Below are positions 35,513 through 47,829 of a DNA stretch of 64,000 nt, piece after piece; within the stretch, counting starts at the first letter, position 1; each line of letters starts with the position of its first letter. The position numbers and the translations under genes are program-made. Source of the DNA: Gnetum montanum (lineage: Eukaryota; Streptophyta; Gnetopsida; Gnetales; Gnetaceae). Location: NCBI GenBank assembly GCA_015680685.1, contig MNCI01022060.1, positions 384,865-448,864 of the forward strand. Direction: 5' to 3'. Below the pieces are notes generated by a model that ran no database searches, was not told the origin of the DNA, and saw only the letters and a program-made list of their open reading frames with translations.

Positions 35513-37514
35513 ACATGAACCATAAATAACCACTACAACGATTCCAAGTTGTCATTAACACTAAGAGCATTGATGACATAGCCTACATCATCTAAATTCA
35601 AAGGATCCTTATACACCCTCATAGACTATTTATAAGGCTTAATTAAGTTACAAGCATCAAGTACCACCTCACCTCTATCAATCATTCTTTAGAGGTCATA
35701 TGATAGGGCTATGCAAAAATTGGTATTTTGATCAAGAAAGTGGTGGTAGTGGTAGAACCGATCTAGCCTAAAGTGTTTCAATACTAGAGACTCATTCGGT
35801 GCTACTAACATGGAATTCCTTAGGAGCTTGCAATATCTATCATGTCTTTTGAAAGCATCATCAGACATATGCTTATACTAGATACGTCTAGCCTTTAGTA
35901 GTTAGTCCAATAGTTTTGAAGGTTTTAATGGTAGTAGGGTATACCTGGAGGCATCCTTGCACTCAAACAAAGGCCTTAGAGAAACTTGTGTTGTGGCCAC
36001 CAATGACATGGGCTGGTTAGTTACTGTAGTGCTAGGGTTGGTAGTTTTTTTGTTGGCCAAGGCCTTGTGTGGCTTGGTCATTAGCCTTAGGTTGGTTGTT
36101 TTAGCCTATTTAGTTACAATTGTCACAATTGCACTTTGCTACCCCTTATACTTGTCTTTCTAGGCATGTAGGATTTTCTAGGCCATGTAGGATAGGTCCT
36201 TACTAGCCTATGCTACATCCTGTATTGTCTTAGTCTAAGCAATGGATTGGCTTAGAGACTACAGGACCAAGTAGTATAGTTTTGACTTGATGAAGTCATT
36301 GACTACACCCTTGAAGATGGCTAGGAGATGCATCTCAGCTATTAGCTCTTGAATTTCATTTAATGAGGCACTAAAACATTAGATAAATTTTTGCGTGGGC
36401 TTTAGATAACCCTACTTAATCTACATCAGTTGGTCCAGGGTAGTTTCAGGCTTCAAGTTGTACTTGAAGCACATCATAAACTAGATTAGAAGATCCTCCA
36501 AAGAGGAGATAGAGCCCCTAGGTAATGCATAGTATGAGTCTAGCACCTTGCTGGTGAGAAACATGGTAAAAATGGATATGATGCATGTGGCCATGTTTAC
36601 AGTAGTAGACACTTAGACCTAAACATCACCAAATGTGCATTGGGGTCCATGTCACTATTGTACATGGTGAATTGGGGTAGTGGGATCCTAGGTAGTAGAG
36701 TTAATGGTGGGATAGAAGGACTTATGGGGTTTTTATATTTGAAGTTCACTACTTTAATTATTTTTGAGAAGGTAGCCTTAATTTTCTTCACCTCCTCTAT
36801 CAATTTTTAAATCAATTAGAATGCCTGATCTAAGTTTTGAGATGCTATAGTGGGCTTCATTGGTTGTGCCACCCGCTGTGTTGGTTGTGTGGTCCATGAA
36901 CTAGTTGCAAGTTGTGGGACCACACAAGGTTCTTGCTACGATGGTTGTGTTAGGGGCATACTAACTAGGGTAAGCCACATGTGTGTAGGTTGAAGCACTA
37001 CTGAGGGTGCTGACAAAACAAGTAGGATGCAAGATGCCTATGTCATTTGGGGTTGGGAGACATGCACTATGTGAATGTAAGGCTGAGAAAGAATGATTGC
37101 TACTCGTAGAGATAACTAGGTAGGTTTTGATCATGCCATGAAGGATAAGTTAATAGGAGGTAGTACATCTTGATGTGTATGCTACATCTAATGCATTACT
37201 ATCATAGGTGTTGACCTAGAAGTTGTCATCGAGGCTATAACTATCTCAAGAAAGATAGGTGAACAAGACTATAGGAGGGTCAAACTAAGGGTCATCCATT
37301 AGAAGACAATGTGGAAGGAGTCATCTTTCTTGGAACAAGCTTTGAACTCATTCTGTTCTTCTTACAGGGGTTCTTCATAGTCTATTCCTACTTCATGCTC
37401 AGTTATTTAGATGAGTTGGAAAAGTATCCAATAGTAGGGTTTGGTGAGTGGGATGAAGTTAACTAAGGAGGGGATATACTCCTGTCTATTTTGGTGGATA
37501 GGCTTGTTAATTAA
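35513..37514 (-). pseudogene. element F gag (5' part of F, between E and A/B)
   Basis: Continuation of element F on the other side of E. The frame 36803-36597 on the - strand starts the gag core: IPPLTLLPRIPLPQFTMYNS then PNAHLVMFRSKCLLL, equivalent to D and C. Further down (36580-35960) lie the counterparts of the FVTCFKYNL, RxPIAEAHLLAIFKGV and DFIKSK segments and a Lys/Thr/Ala-rich linker, all with stops and frameshifts. The N-terminal Pro/Thr/Gln-rich part is at 36840-37470. At 37514 it stops abruptly at the start of the A/B compound (TGTACACATTGC). The rest of F, with its 5' LTR, should lie to the right of the window. Confidence 0.65.
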
Positions 37515-39673
37515 TGTACACATTGCTCAAATAAAGATCCATTCACTTTATGACTCCTACTGCAGGCACTAAAAAATAATTCTAACTCTAAGGAAGGAAA
37601 ATTGCAAGAGTTTGGATAAGGAACTAAGACTAACTATGCAAACCAAGTGTGCCTGCCCCTTATTTATAGGCGATGAAGTAGGTCCCAACATTAGATGCCC
37701 AATATTGCTTGTTGAGCTTCGATATCATGGACCTAATATAGAAAATGCAATATTGTGAACCCGATATTGTGGTTCATCATACCCCCATGATAGAACGAAA
37801 ACTCATCCTTGAGTTTCTTACAAAATATTGGGAAGGTATAGGATTATTGATTGAATGAAATTTGATGGTGACATGGAATGACAGACTCAAAGTTCCCAGG
37901 TAATAGATAGAAAAATATATTATAGCATTGGTGTTCATACCCATTGTGGTGAACACTATACATAGATGACATTGAGGCCTTCCTTCGATAGCTTGAAGAG
38001 AGAGAGAGAGAGAAAAGAAAATGAGGTGTGTTGCTATTAATGTTGAAACTATGCACTCATTGTTCATCCATAGCCACATGTCCAAAATTGTTCCTTGCAT
38101 AAACACTTTAGCTTTGGTCCATCCTGAGTGCTCCCCTTCTATCCTATTCCATTGTTCTTATGGTCGCCATTTGAACACTGAATTAACAAGGATAAATAAG
38201 ATACTATGTAGTTGATGCCTTACCCTAATATGAAGTACCTTGGCTAGCTTGTGGGTATGGCAGATACTGGGTTAGAGGTTTTTAAATGATATCTACCCAA
38301 GGTGTAGGTTTGAGATAGGTAATAGAATGGAGAAATTTGTGACAGGGCCCCCACAACTAAGACTGAACCTTCGGTAGTAATAAGATGGAGAAACTGAAGG
38401 AATAAGAAATATAAGAGAAATAACAACAGTGAAACCATTAAAATGGATGTCATGGCTAGGGATGGAACGTGAAAGGATTGATTACAAAGAATGTTTAAGG
38501 AAAAAAAAACTTAACAATTGTACCATAAAGGAATTTCAATGGGTCCTCCCCAAATTAGGCTAATGCCTTTTATGCCCTGACAGATCCACAAACCAAAGAG
38601 TCCATAGGCTCTAGGAATGACATATGGAACAATGGTTAAGAACTTACCCACAAGAAGTTACCAAAGATGAACAATGCCTCAACCAAGATATAGACTAATC
38701 ATAAAACTAGCAATGAGGTGGAAGATGAGAAGAAATATGGAAGAAGAGGAGAAAATGGAATGGAATCCCAAGGAAAGGTTGTGTAATGTCCCTTGTGTAT
38801 TATATGGTTATTGTAACTAAATAGAATTCATTCCAAATCTAGATTCAACAAACCACATTCAGTGACCTTGCATCAATACATTTGACCAACCCATCCTCTT
38901 GAAGCAACAAGAATGCATTCATAGAGTCACAACCATTCCAAGGAGAGAAAGATAGAGAAGTAAGAAGCGAGAGAGGGCCTTAGTTAGAGGGAACCTTCAG
39001 GCATGGGTAACATGTCTTTCCAATGCCATAACTAGTGTTTGTAGCCCATATTTCATTACTATGTCTAAGGGATATGATTTGAATTCTCATTAATTATTTT
39101 TTGTTATGTGAGAACCACACCATGCAAAGACTTATTTGATTCATTTGACTTCCTAATGTTTGGTCAATGGTGGAATGGCAGAAAACCCATGAAAGGCATC
39201 CAAGTATCCAAGATAATAGCTAGCACAAGTGCACCAAATTCTCTTAAAGTCACACCCTTTTCAACCATTGAGTCCTTCCTTGGTTTGAATAATACCAAGT
39301 CACCAATTCATTAATAAGTTTATTTAGAAAAAGGGATAGTACATTTCCAATACAAGGGAGACCATAGAGTTGAATGGAGGAATGGATGACATGGACTCAT
39401 TGCATGTTTTATCAAAAGAACCATATCTTAATATCAACATTGAAAATCAAAGTTAAAAACCCAACATTAATAATCAACACCATTATAATTCAATCCACCA
39501 TCATAAGCACTTATTGTATGACCATTGAAAGTAAATCAAACAAAGAAATACTAAAAAAATGTGAATGATGGTGTAAAACAAAAATAAGTAAACTTGAAAA
39601 GATGTGTAAAATAAAAAAGTGTAAAAAAATACAAAAATAGCTAAGGGCTTAGAATGGTTAGCATTGGTGGCCA
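37515..39673 (-). repeat. element A 3' LTR
   Basis: About 2.16 kb. The left end TGTACACATTGCTCAAATAA matches the left end of the other LTR at 45510. The right end is placed at ...GGTGGCCA because a purine tract (GGGGGAGA on the - strand) follows. In - orientation it starts TGGCCACC and ends TGTACA. Contains an (AG)n run near 37997-38014. The right end cannot be checked by copy comparison, since A and B share their interior too. Confidence 0.65.
37661..37668 (-). promoter_or_regulatory. TATA box of A 3' LTR
   Basis: TATAAATA on the - strand in ccttatttataggcg, matching 45656-45663. Confidence 0.55.
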
Positions 39674-39681
39674 TCTCCCCC
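39674..39681 (-). other. polypurine tract of element A
   Basis: GGGGGAGA on the - strand immediately before the 3' LTR start TGGCCACC. B has GGGGAAGA at 47770-47777. Confidence 0.5.
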
Positions 39682-39723
39682 ATGTCTAACTTAGAAAGAG
39701 GAGATCAGAAATAATGAGCAGGG

Positions 39724-40320
39724 TTATCCACCAATAGTGGTAGTATTGGTACTAGTTGTTCTAGGCTTATGTAAAAGTTTGGTTTGTTGGATGTTGACCA
39801 ACAATTCCTTATCCAAGCTCTCAGGTTTGTAAATCATCATGGCCCCTAAAAGAAAAGTTGCATGAATAATATAAGGTCTTTCCCACAACATTTGAAATTT
39901 AGTGCATTGTGGCACATATGTGGATGTTGAAAAAATCGTGCAGTGGTAAATGATGTATAGTCCATAATAGCAGCTACTTCTACCCACTTTGTAAAATAGT
40001 CAACAACAACAATAATGTAGGCTTTTCCATTGGACATTGGTGTAATAGGCCCCATAAAATCAATTCCCTATATGTTGAAGGGTTCTAAAGGTTGAATGCA
40101 TTATTTTGGACCATCCATCCTAGTAGTCATTCCCCCATCACATTGGTAGGACTCATAAGATTAGACGAAGTGATGAGCATCCTAGAACAATGTAGGCCAA
40201 TAATATCCTACAAGAAAGATTTTAATGGTTGTTGATCTCCCAGCATAATGACCTCTACAAGGGCCCTCATGAGCATCTTGGAGAACTCATAATTGATTTA
40301 TATTAAGAACACACCATCAA
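39724..40320 (-). pseudogene. element A integrase (internally deleted)
   Basis: The H2C2 zinc-binding part is at about 40150-40290 (HEGPCRGHYAGR, then GYYWPTLF and DAHHFV; the expected cysteines follow around SYQCDGG). The catalytic core starts at 40055 with GIDFMGPITPMSNGKAYII and the first Asp, then DYFTKWVEVAAI. After FTTARFF (about 39940) the sequence jumps to what lies beyond the core in B (CHNALNF against PQHTKF). The segment with the second catalytic Asp and the Glu is therefore deleted. The C-terminal YKPESLDKELL segment remains. Non-functional. Confidence 0.8.
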
Positions 40321-40529
40321 ACCAAGCCATTGGAGTATACCTTATAAATATGCCCATTGATTTCCATGAAATACTTTGCTTGGTGTAGAAATTGCTATTT
40401 CTTTTTAACGTCTAACTCTTGTGGTGTTTCTTGCGTAAGGAGAGAGGTAAGAATGCTACTATACTAATTTATTTCCATGGTTAATTGATTATTTACTACA
40501 CCTGCAAAGAGGAATTCATTAGGAAAGCA

Positions 40530-42110
40530 ATTAGAAAGTGGATATTCATCCTATTTTTCCATCTCAACTAAGATAAATGATTAGCAACAATGTTCTTGGT
40601 GCCTTTACAATCTATCATCATCAGATCGAACTATTGTAAGATTAAGAGCCATCATATGATGCAAGGGCTCATCGTTGGTTTATTTAGCAAGAACCAAATT
40701 GCACTATGGTCTATTTGTACAAATAGCTTATAGCCCAATACATAGTTCCTAAACTTATCTAGTGCAAACACCATAGATATTAACTCCTTTTCTGTTGTGG
40801 TGTAGTTAAGCTATGCACCAACAATACTTCAACTTACATAGTGAATGTAATAGGGTCATTTCTAGTCATCTAACTATGTGATTATGGCTCCTAAGACAAA
40901 GTTGGACATGTCAGTCATTATATGGAATAGCTTGGACTAGTCAAGAGCTTATAGAATGGGTGTTTCTACAAGCTTCTATTTTAAGATATGAAAATCTAGT
41001 TAACATTCCTTGGTCCATTCAAAAGGTACGTCTTTTTTCATTAGTTCAACTAATGATTTTGCAACTTTTCAAAAGTTCTCTATGAATCTTCTATAATAGC
41101 CAATGTGTCCAAGGAATGATCAAATGTCTTTTACAGTTTTAGGTTGGCATGTGATTCCTTCGATGACTTTGATCTTTTTGAGGTCTACCTCTATCCCTGT
41201 TTGTGAAATCTTATGCCCTAATACTATGCCTTCTTGGACCATTAAATGGATTTTTTGCTAGTTGAGCCTTAATTAGGTTTCAACAAATCATTTCAATACA
41301 TGCTCTAGTCGGTCCAGTGCTTGTTCAAAGTTCGCTCTATAGGTGGAGAAATCATCCATGAAGACCTCTACTCCATTCCCTATTTTCTATTGAAAGATAC
41401 TTAGAACCAAATGTTGAAATGTTGCAGGAGCATTACACAAGCTAAAAAACATCTGTTTGTATGTAAATATCCCCCAAGGACTTGTAAACGTGGTTTTCTC
41501 TTGGTCTTCTGATGCTATTTGGATTTGGTTGTATCCACTATACCCATCCAGAAAACTATAGTAGTGATTCCCTACAATGGTGTCTAAGACTTGGTTGACA
41601 AATGCTAATGGAAAGTGGTCTTTGAATGTTTCCATGTTCAATAGCCTAAATTCTATACACACCCTTCATTTATCTTCATTTTTGGGTACAATAAATAATG
41701 GACTGACCCATTTTCTATTAGCAATGGGGTAGATGAACCTAGCTTTTAGAAGTTCTTGAATTTCTTCTTTAACCACTTGCTTTAGCTTTGGGTTCAACTA
41801 TGTCTACAATTGTCATCGAGGCTTCATGGAGGGGTCAGTGTAAATCCTATGTTTTCATATCCTAGGGTCTATTCCAGTTAATTTGGAATATGAACAAGCA
41901 AAATATTTTGACCATTTGTTCACCATTTTTAGCAATCTCTCTTTTTGTTGAGGAGTGAGCTTAGCATTAATAATTACAAGTTTTCCATTTTTGAGAAATG
42001 TATACTCTATACCAGTGGGAAAAAATTTTAACTCAAGGGGCTCTTGCTTAAAGTTTTCAAGGATTTCCAACTTTCCCCACTTGATATTTTCAATGTCAAG
42101 ACTTGGAAGT
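40530..42110 (-). pseudogene. element A reverse transcriptase and RNase H
   Basis: The RT lead-in is at 42070-41855 (LELKFFPTGIEYTFLKNGKL, then KGIDP-like TGIDPRI). The palm region 41662-41387 shows FRLLNMETFKDHFPLAF, FLDGYSGYNQIQIASEDQEK, TTFTSPWGIFTYKQM and NAPATFQ. The catalytic box FMDDFS lies just beyond at about 41345-41365, after one in-frame stop. The thumb and connection follow (GHKIS, SFLGHIGYYRRFI, VPFEWT). RNase H is at about 40900-40545 (YTTTEKELISMVFALDKFRN, DHSAIWFLL, KGTKNIVANHLS). The domains are complete in extent, but TAG/TAA occur about every 30-60 codons, mostly at Gln or Trp positions. B has the same region at 58773-60041. Confidence 0.88.
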
Positions 42111-42439
42111 TCGTGATGAACTTACTTTAATGTGTCTCTACTATCGATGTAAGCGCAAGTCAAACCCTTAGTTAGTTCCATGCATATAGTTGAATTTCTT
42201 TCTTGGTTAGCTATCAGCCATTGGGTGCCTTCCTATCTTGTGGCTGCTACATACATGCATCTTTGTATGTTAGTTACTTGTGCACGCTAGTTGCATGCAG
42301 GCAATGTTAAACATTGTACAAACTAAGACTTCTACACATAGTTGCACCATAGGTCACTGTATGTAATGCATGGAACTTTCTTCTTCTCGATCTTTTCAAA
42401 CATACTTTCTTTCAAGATTTTTGGGAAAAGTTCATGTAT

Positions 42440-42740
42440 TCCTAGGTGTGAATTAATTGTGCTTAGTCATGCTCTTCCCATTATGATTGCGAAGTCCCCC
42501 TTATAGTTGTTGACTTGAATCACTAGGAAGTCAGCTGGATACGACCATCCACAAATAGTGGTGATAATGTCCTCCATGAGTCGTAATGGGATAGTAATGG
42601 ACTGGTCAACCAACTCTAATTGAATGTTAGTCTTTTTTAGTGGAGGTAGGTTCCAAGCTTTGTACATTTCTTGAGACATTAAGTTGATACTAGAACTTGA
42701 ATCCAAAAGAGCTTTGCAAGTTTCATTCCAGTAATTTGTA
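42440..42740 (-). pseudogene. element A aspartic protease
   Basis: An almost open segment (42706-42467) reads LDSSSSINLMSQEMYKAWNL, with the active-site Asp in CKALLDSSSS, where related elements have DxGSS/DLGAS. It continues TNIQLELVDQSITIPLRLME and IYPADFLVIQV-like PADFLVIQVNNYKG, then FAIIMGRA (usual family form: ILGRPFL). The Gly of the catalytic triplet is replaced by Ser. Confidence 0.8.
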
Positions 42741-42749
42741 AATATATAA

Positions 42750-44990
42750 GAGGACTCCTAGGATTAGAGAATTTCTTAGTAAGGTGACCAGCCTTAATCT
42801 AATCGGTAATGGCATGTGTCAACATGACCATGTTCCTTGCATGTGGTCTTTGGTTTGAAGGGAGTTTCGAAGTTTTGAATGATGGTAAGGCCTTTAGAGA
42901 GTTAGCTAGTTATGACTACAAGGACTTGGTTGGACTTTCAATCCTAAAGAAATGTCTCTTCTTTACGTAGTTTTCTGAACAAACAGTAGGGTGAGGATTA
43001 ACAACCATTTTAGCATTACGTTGCTACAACTAGGTAGGGAGGTCACCCTGCATGGCTAAAGTAGGTGGTAATAGAGTTAAGGGTGGAAGATATGTAGTTG
43101 GATGAGGACAATAGTACATTTGTGGAATATCACCCTTAGAAGAAGGATTTCCATAATACTCATGAGATTGGTAGTGAGGCTGGGGAGTGATGTGACCAGT
43201 AGAGTCATGTGGAGAGATCGACTATTGTAGGTAGTATCCATATGGGTCATGTTGATGGTAAGGGTACTATTGACGTGGTGGTGGAATTCCCCATGATTGT
43301 GGGTGCTGCCACTATTGGTACTACTCATTTGGTTGTGGTGGAGTTCCACTTGGATAATATGTCAAGGGTTGGTAGAACTATCTTGGGTTGCCTTAGGGAT
43401 ATGGTAACCTTTGAGGTGTTTTCCTTCTATTTAATCATGGGTTGAGTGCATACACCCCAGACTCCTGCAGATGTGAGATTATAGGAAAACATCCCTTAGG
43501 ATGGCTATACTGGCATATCTCACATCCACCATCATTGTCTATATCCAAATCGACAACCTCTTCGATGATGGTAACTTTTCCCTTACCTTTGTTATGTGCA
43601 TATTCAATTTCTTTCTTTTTCCTCCTTTCTTGGTCACTACCTAGTTCCCTAGACTCCTATGCTATTTTGAGAATGGTTTAAAATCTATTATTTAGAGAGT
43701 TCCACATTTGGTCCACATTTTTTGATATCTCTTATGCAATTTTTTGAATGGGCAAGGTTTTCCTATTCACCATCTCTTCAAGTGGTGATTCTTCTTCATC
43801 CTCACAAAATCTAACTCCCTTATTTTGGAGGGAACGATCTCTATTATATTCTTATACACTCTCTCTTTTCCTTAATTCACCTTCTTCTTTAGCAACTTGC
43901 TCTAACAATATTTGTACTTGATGTGCCCTAAGCTCAAATAGCCTTCCTTGGGCATAAGTCCCAAAGGTTCTTCACATTTCATGCCTAAGACCATCTACAA
44001 GATGGCATAGTTGTTCCCTTTGTGAGTAACCATGGCCTAGGCAATGATGTAACAACACATAATATCAGCCCATGGTAGTATCCAAGGCTTCATGTCCTCC
44101 TTGTTTCCATCCTTGGATTTTTTTTCACAGGTTGGACACTCGGGAGTATGTTTGATACTTATTATTGAACAATTCTAACATGGTATTACATCAATGAATG
44201 GACTCTAGTTCTAAGGACCAGTAGTAGCTTTCTGCTTCCTTGATCAGTGTCCATGGAAACAACTTAATTTTTTGCCACTTGTTTTCCATGTTTTGTAAGG
44301 CACATGCATCTTAAAATGCTTGCAAATGCTTTTTAGGATCTATGTTGTATCCCCCTTTAAATTGTGGGATATTTTTCATGTCTAATCTTTTGATCTTGCT
44401 ATCTTTTTGATGCCTTGTTAGGATTCTAACAACCTCAATTATATCTAGCATACTTCAGGTAGTGAGTAGGGGTTCATTGCGATCATACTATCTATAGCAT
44501 CTATGATGCCTATGTTGTTCCCTACTCTCCCTCATTTCATGATGAGTTTCTCTAGAATGCCCTCATCCCCTTTCTTGGCTATTTTGTCCATGATTCCTAT
44601 TTTACTTACCGTTATCCTCAAGGTCTTTTGCTTTGTGATTGCATCCAGATCCTAAAGGAGATAGTGAAGGAGATGATGAAGGTGAAGAAGAAGGAGGACC
44701 ATCATCATGATGGTGCCTACTTCCTTCTCTTTGGTGGTCATGGCCTTGATCATGGTTATGATTAGAATGTCCATCTTTGTCATGTGTTCATGTTTCTTTT
44801 TCAAAACCTTTCTATCTGTCAGTACCAAAATCTAGATTATGGATAGTTGAGTGAAGATTCTGATACATCACCCCTTGACCGAAGTCAACTAAAGGAACAT
44901 CATTGATGAGTGGAGAGGTACCCCTATGCTCAACCATACGAATATGAGCATTTCACGCATGATCCAGTCGAATTCCAAGGACTAAGTGCT
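42750..44990 (-). pseudogene. element A gag
   Basis: The N-terminal part (a candidate ATG at 44937) is charged and His-rich (HDQGHDHQREGSRHHHDDG). The gag core at about 44330-44060 shows MKNIPQFKGGYNIDPKKHLQ, WQKIKLFPWTLIKEAESYYW and LFNNKYQ. Then comes a Glu/Gln/Leu-rich helical part (HQVQILLEQVAKEEGEL, 43950-43870). At 43489-43528 a zinc-knuckle-like CEICQYSHPKGC has slightly short spacing compared with CX2CX4HX4C. A Thr/Pro/His-rich tail leads to the protease. Many stops. Confidence 0.75.
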
Positions 44991-45509
44991 TATGTGCCCT
45001 TATGGAACAAGGATGGGTTGATTGATCATTGTCTTCCCAAGCTTACCTATATGTCACAATTGTATGGTTAAGTAAGCTTGAGGCATATTATTTTTATATC
45101 TTTTATGTTTTTATGTCCTATGCTAATAGAGAAGGAGAGAGGTAACTAAGTGACTAATTTAACTTAACTACTCATTAACTAATTTCTAACTAATCCTAAC
45201 GCCAGCATCTATTCCCACTTTTCGTACACATCATGAAGCAGTGCAACACTGCTAAGATTACCAAACACTAATTGTTACTGGGTTACCAACCATTACATCC
45301 ATGCTTGAAGTGTTTGTGCTTGTGTAATTTAATGATTTTCGTAATTGATCAAAATGAATTGCTACACTAATAACATAAATGTAAATTTCATAAAATAAAA
45401 TAAATTCATATGAAAATAAAATAAAATAAATGTGTAAGAAAATAAATCTCAAGTGTTGTAAGGATGAATCAAAGAGCTCATCTTTATTATCATATACAAG
45501 GTATGCTTA
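44991..45509 (-). other. element A leader between 5' LTR and gag
   Basis: About 500 bp, AT-rich near 45380-45440. No convincing primer binding site is seen next to the LTR edge at 45510 (on the - strand it reads TAAGCATACCTTG), so either it has decayed or the LTR edge is slightly off. Confidence 0.4.
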
Positions 45510-45655
45510 GGTACACGATGCTCAAATAAAGATCCATCCACACTTAGACCTCCTGCTATGGGCACTTGGAAAATACTCTAACTTTCAAATAGCCTACAAG
45601 AGTTTCGCTACTTGACTACTAAAGAATTCCTTTTCAATTGTGTGCCTGGGCACTA

Positions 45656-45663
45656 TATTTATA
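45656..45663 (-). promoter_or_regulatory. TATA box of shared A/B LTR
   Basis: TATAAATA on the - strand in cactatatttatagg. Confidence 0.55.
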
Positions 45664-45679
45664 GGCTTGGAAGCAACCA

Positions 45680-45838
45680 CTCTAATAATTAGAGTAACTG
45701 CTCTAATAATTAGAATAAATCACTAGAGTAACCACTCTAATAATTAGAATAAACCACTAGAGTAACTACTCTAATAATTAGAATAATCCACTAGAGTATT
45801 TGCTCTAATAATTAGAATAACTACTAGAGTAACCACTC
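45680..45838. repeat. 34-bp tandem repeat inside the shared LTR
   Basis: Units with ctctaataattagaataa and cactagagtaaccact start at 45680, 45701, 45735, 45769 and 45803; the last steps are exactly 34 bp. The other LTR lacks the array, which accounts for most of the length difference between the two. Confidence 0.85.
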
Positions 45839-47829
45839 CCATCATACCCCCATGACTTAATGAAAACTTGTTCTCAAGTTCCTTACAAAATATTGGGAAG
45901 GTATGGGATTATCAAATATTTGAAAACTAATGACGAAATGGGATGATAGACTCAACATGCCCAGTGAACAGATTAATAAGCATATTACAACACTAGTGTT
46001 CATGACCAGTCTAATGAACACTCATACATAAATGACATCCAAGCCTTTATTTGATATTTGTAGAGTAAGAGAGAGAAAGAAAATGAATCTTATTGCTGCC
46101 AATGCTAAGATTGCGCCTTCCATTGTTTATCCATAGCCATGCCATCAAACTTGCTCCTTTCGTAAATGTTCTAGTTCCAATCCATCCTGAGTGCTTCCTC
46201 CAAACCCAGTCCATTGTTTGTATGATTTCCATCTACACACACAACATAGTTACAAATGAGCAAGGATAGATAATCTACAATGCAGTTGATACCTTGCCTC
46301 GATATTAAACACATTGGCTGAGTTGTGGTTATGATAAAAAATGGTTTAGAGATTCATCACTAGAAACTACCCAAGGTGTAGGGGTTAGGAAATTAGTAAA
46401 ACAAAAAGAATTGAAAAATTTGTGCTAGGGCCCCCACAACTAAGAGCGAACCTTCAGTAGCTATAAAATGGAAAAAAATGAGGAACAAGAAAGATGAAAA
46501 ATATCAATGGAACACCAATAAAATGGATGTCATGGATGGGGATGAAATAAGAAATGATTGATTGCAGGAAATGTTTAAGTTGAAGAAGTTAATAATTGCA
46601 CCAAAAAGAAATGCTAGTGGGTCCTCCCCAAAGTAGGTCGATGCCCTTTATGCCCTAAAAAACCTAGAAACCAAAGAGTCTATAGGCTGTAAGAATGTCA
46701 TTTTGAAGCAAGAGTTAAAAACTTATCGACAGGAGTTCACCAAAGAAAAAAATGCATTAACCCAGAATGGACTAATGATAAAACTGGCAATGAGGTGGAA
46801 AATGGGAAGAAAGATGGAGAGGAGAGAATGGAATGGAATCCCAAGAACAAGTTTGTGTAAATCCCCTTGTGTATTTCATGGTTAAGAGAACTGATTAGAA
46901 CTCATCCCAAATCTAGAATCAAACCAACCACATTTAGTGACTTCACATCAATACACTTGGTCAATCTATCCTCTTTAGGTAACAAGAATTCTTCCACAAA
47001 GAGTGACCACCATCCCAAGGAGAGTGAGATGGAGAAGTAGGAAGCAAGAAAGGGCCTTAGCTAGAGGGAATCTTTAGACATGGGTAACATGTATTTCTAG
47101 TGCCATAACCAATGCTTGTAGCCCATATTGCTTTATTATGTCTAAGGGGTGTGTTTTGAATTCTCACCTTTTTCTCTTTTTCTTCTCTTTTTTTTATTGT
47201 TTATCCATGAGAACCACACCATGCAAAGACTTATTTTTATTCACTCAGCTTCCTAATATTTGAATAATGTCAAAATGGTAGAAAACCCAAGAAACAATCA
47301 TCCAAGCACCCAAGAGAATGGCTAGCACAAATGCATCGAATCCCCTTGAAGTCACATCCTTTTCATCCTCTGAGTATTTCCTTGATTTAAAAAATACCTA
47401 GCCACAAATTCATTAACAAGTTTACTTAGAAAAAGGGGACTATACAGTTCCAAGCCAAAGGAGACCATAGAGCTGTATGGATGGCATGGACTCATTGCCT
47501 ATTTTACAAAAAGAACCATACCTTAATATCAGCATCATAATTCAAAGGTAAGAATCAAACATTAGCAATCAATATGATATAATTGAATCCACCATCATGA
47601 GCACTTATTACATGACAAATAAAAGTAAATCAAGAAAATAAAGAAACAATAAAAACATGAATGATGGTGTAAAAAAATAAGAAAAGTTGAAAGAATGTGT
47701 AAAAAAAAAATATGTAAAACAAAAATTCAAAAGGAATTGAGGGCCTAGAACGATTAGCATAGGTAGCCATCTTCCCCATGACTAAGTTGGAAGGAGGAGA
47801 TCTAAAATAGTGAGCAAGGTTTTCCATCA

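Larger units (their letters stand above)
37515..47769 (-). mobile_element. element A: autonomous-type Ty3/gypsy retrotransposon (decayed)
   Basis: Two LTRs (37515-39673 and 45510-47769) bound a 5.8-kb interior read on the - strand in the order gag, zinc knuckle, protease, RT, RNase H, integrase, polypurine tract, LTR. This is the Ty3/gypsy (Metaviridae) order. All domains are recognisable but carry stops, and the integrase core has an internal deletion. The right LTR is also the 3' LTR of B. It interrupts gag of element F at 37514. Finer lineage (Athila- or Tat-like) would need a tree of the RT domain. Confidence 0.85.
45510..47769 (-). repeat. LTR shared by A (5' LTR) and B (3' LTR)
   Basis: About 2.26 kb, collinear with 37515-39673 along its length, for example cttacaaaatattgggaagg (37821 and 45883 regions), ggtgttcat, and gggtcctccccaaa. 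By eye the two LTRs agree at roughly three bases in four to four in five, so the insertion is old. On its left it borders the A leader, on its right the B polypurine tract and integrase end. Confidence 0.75.

Noticed and set aside
37500-37530. Target-site duplication for the A/B compound
   Set aside because: The left flank attaa is visible, but the right end of B lies beyond D or outside the window, so no comparison is possible.
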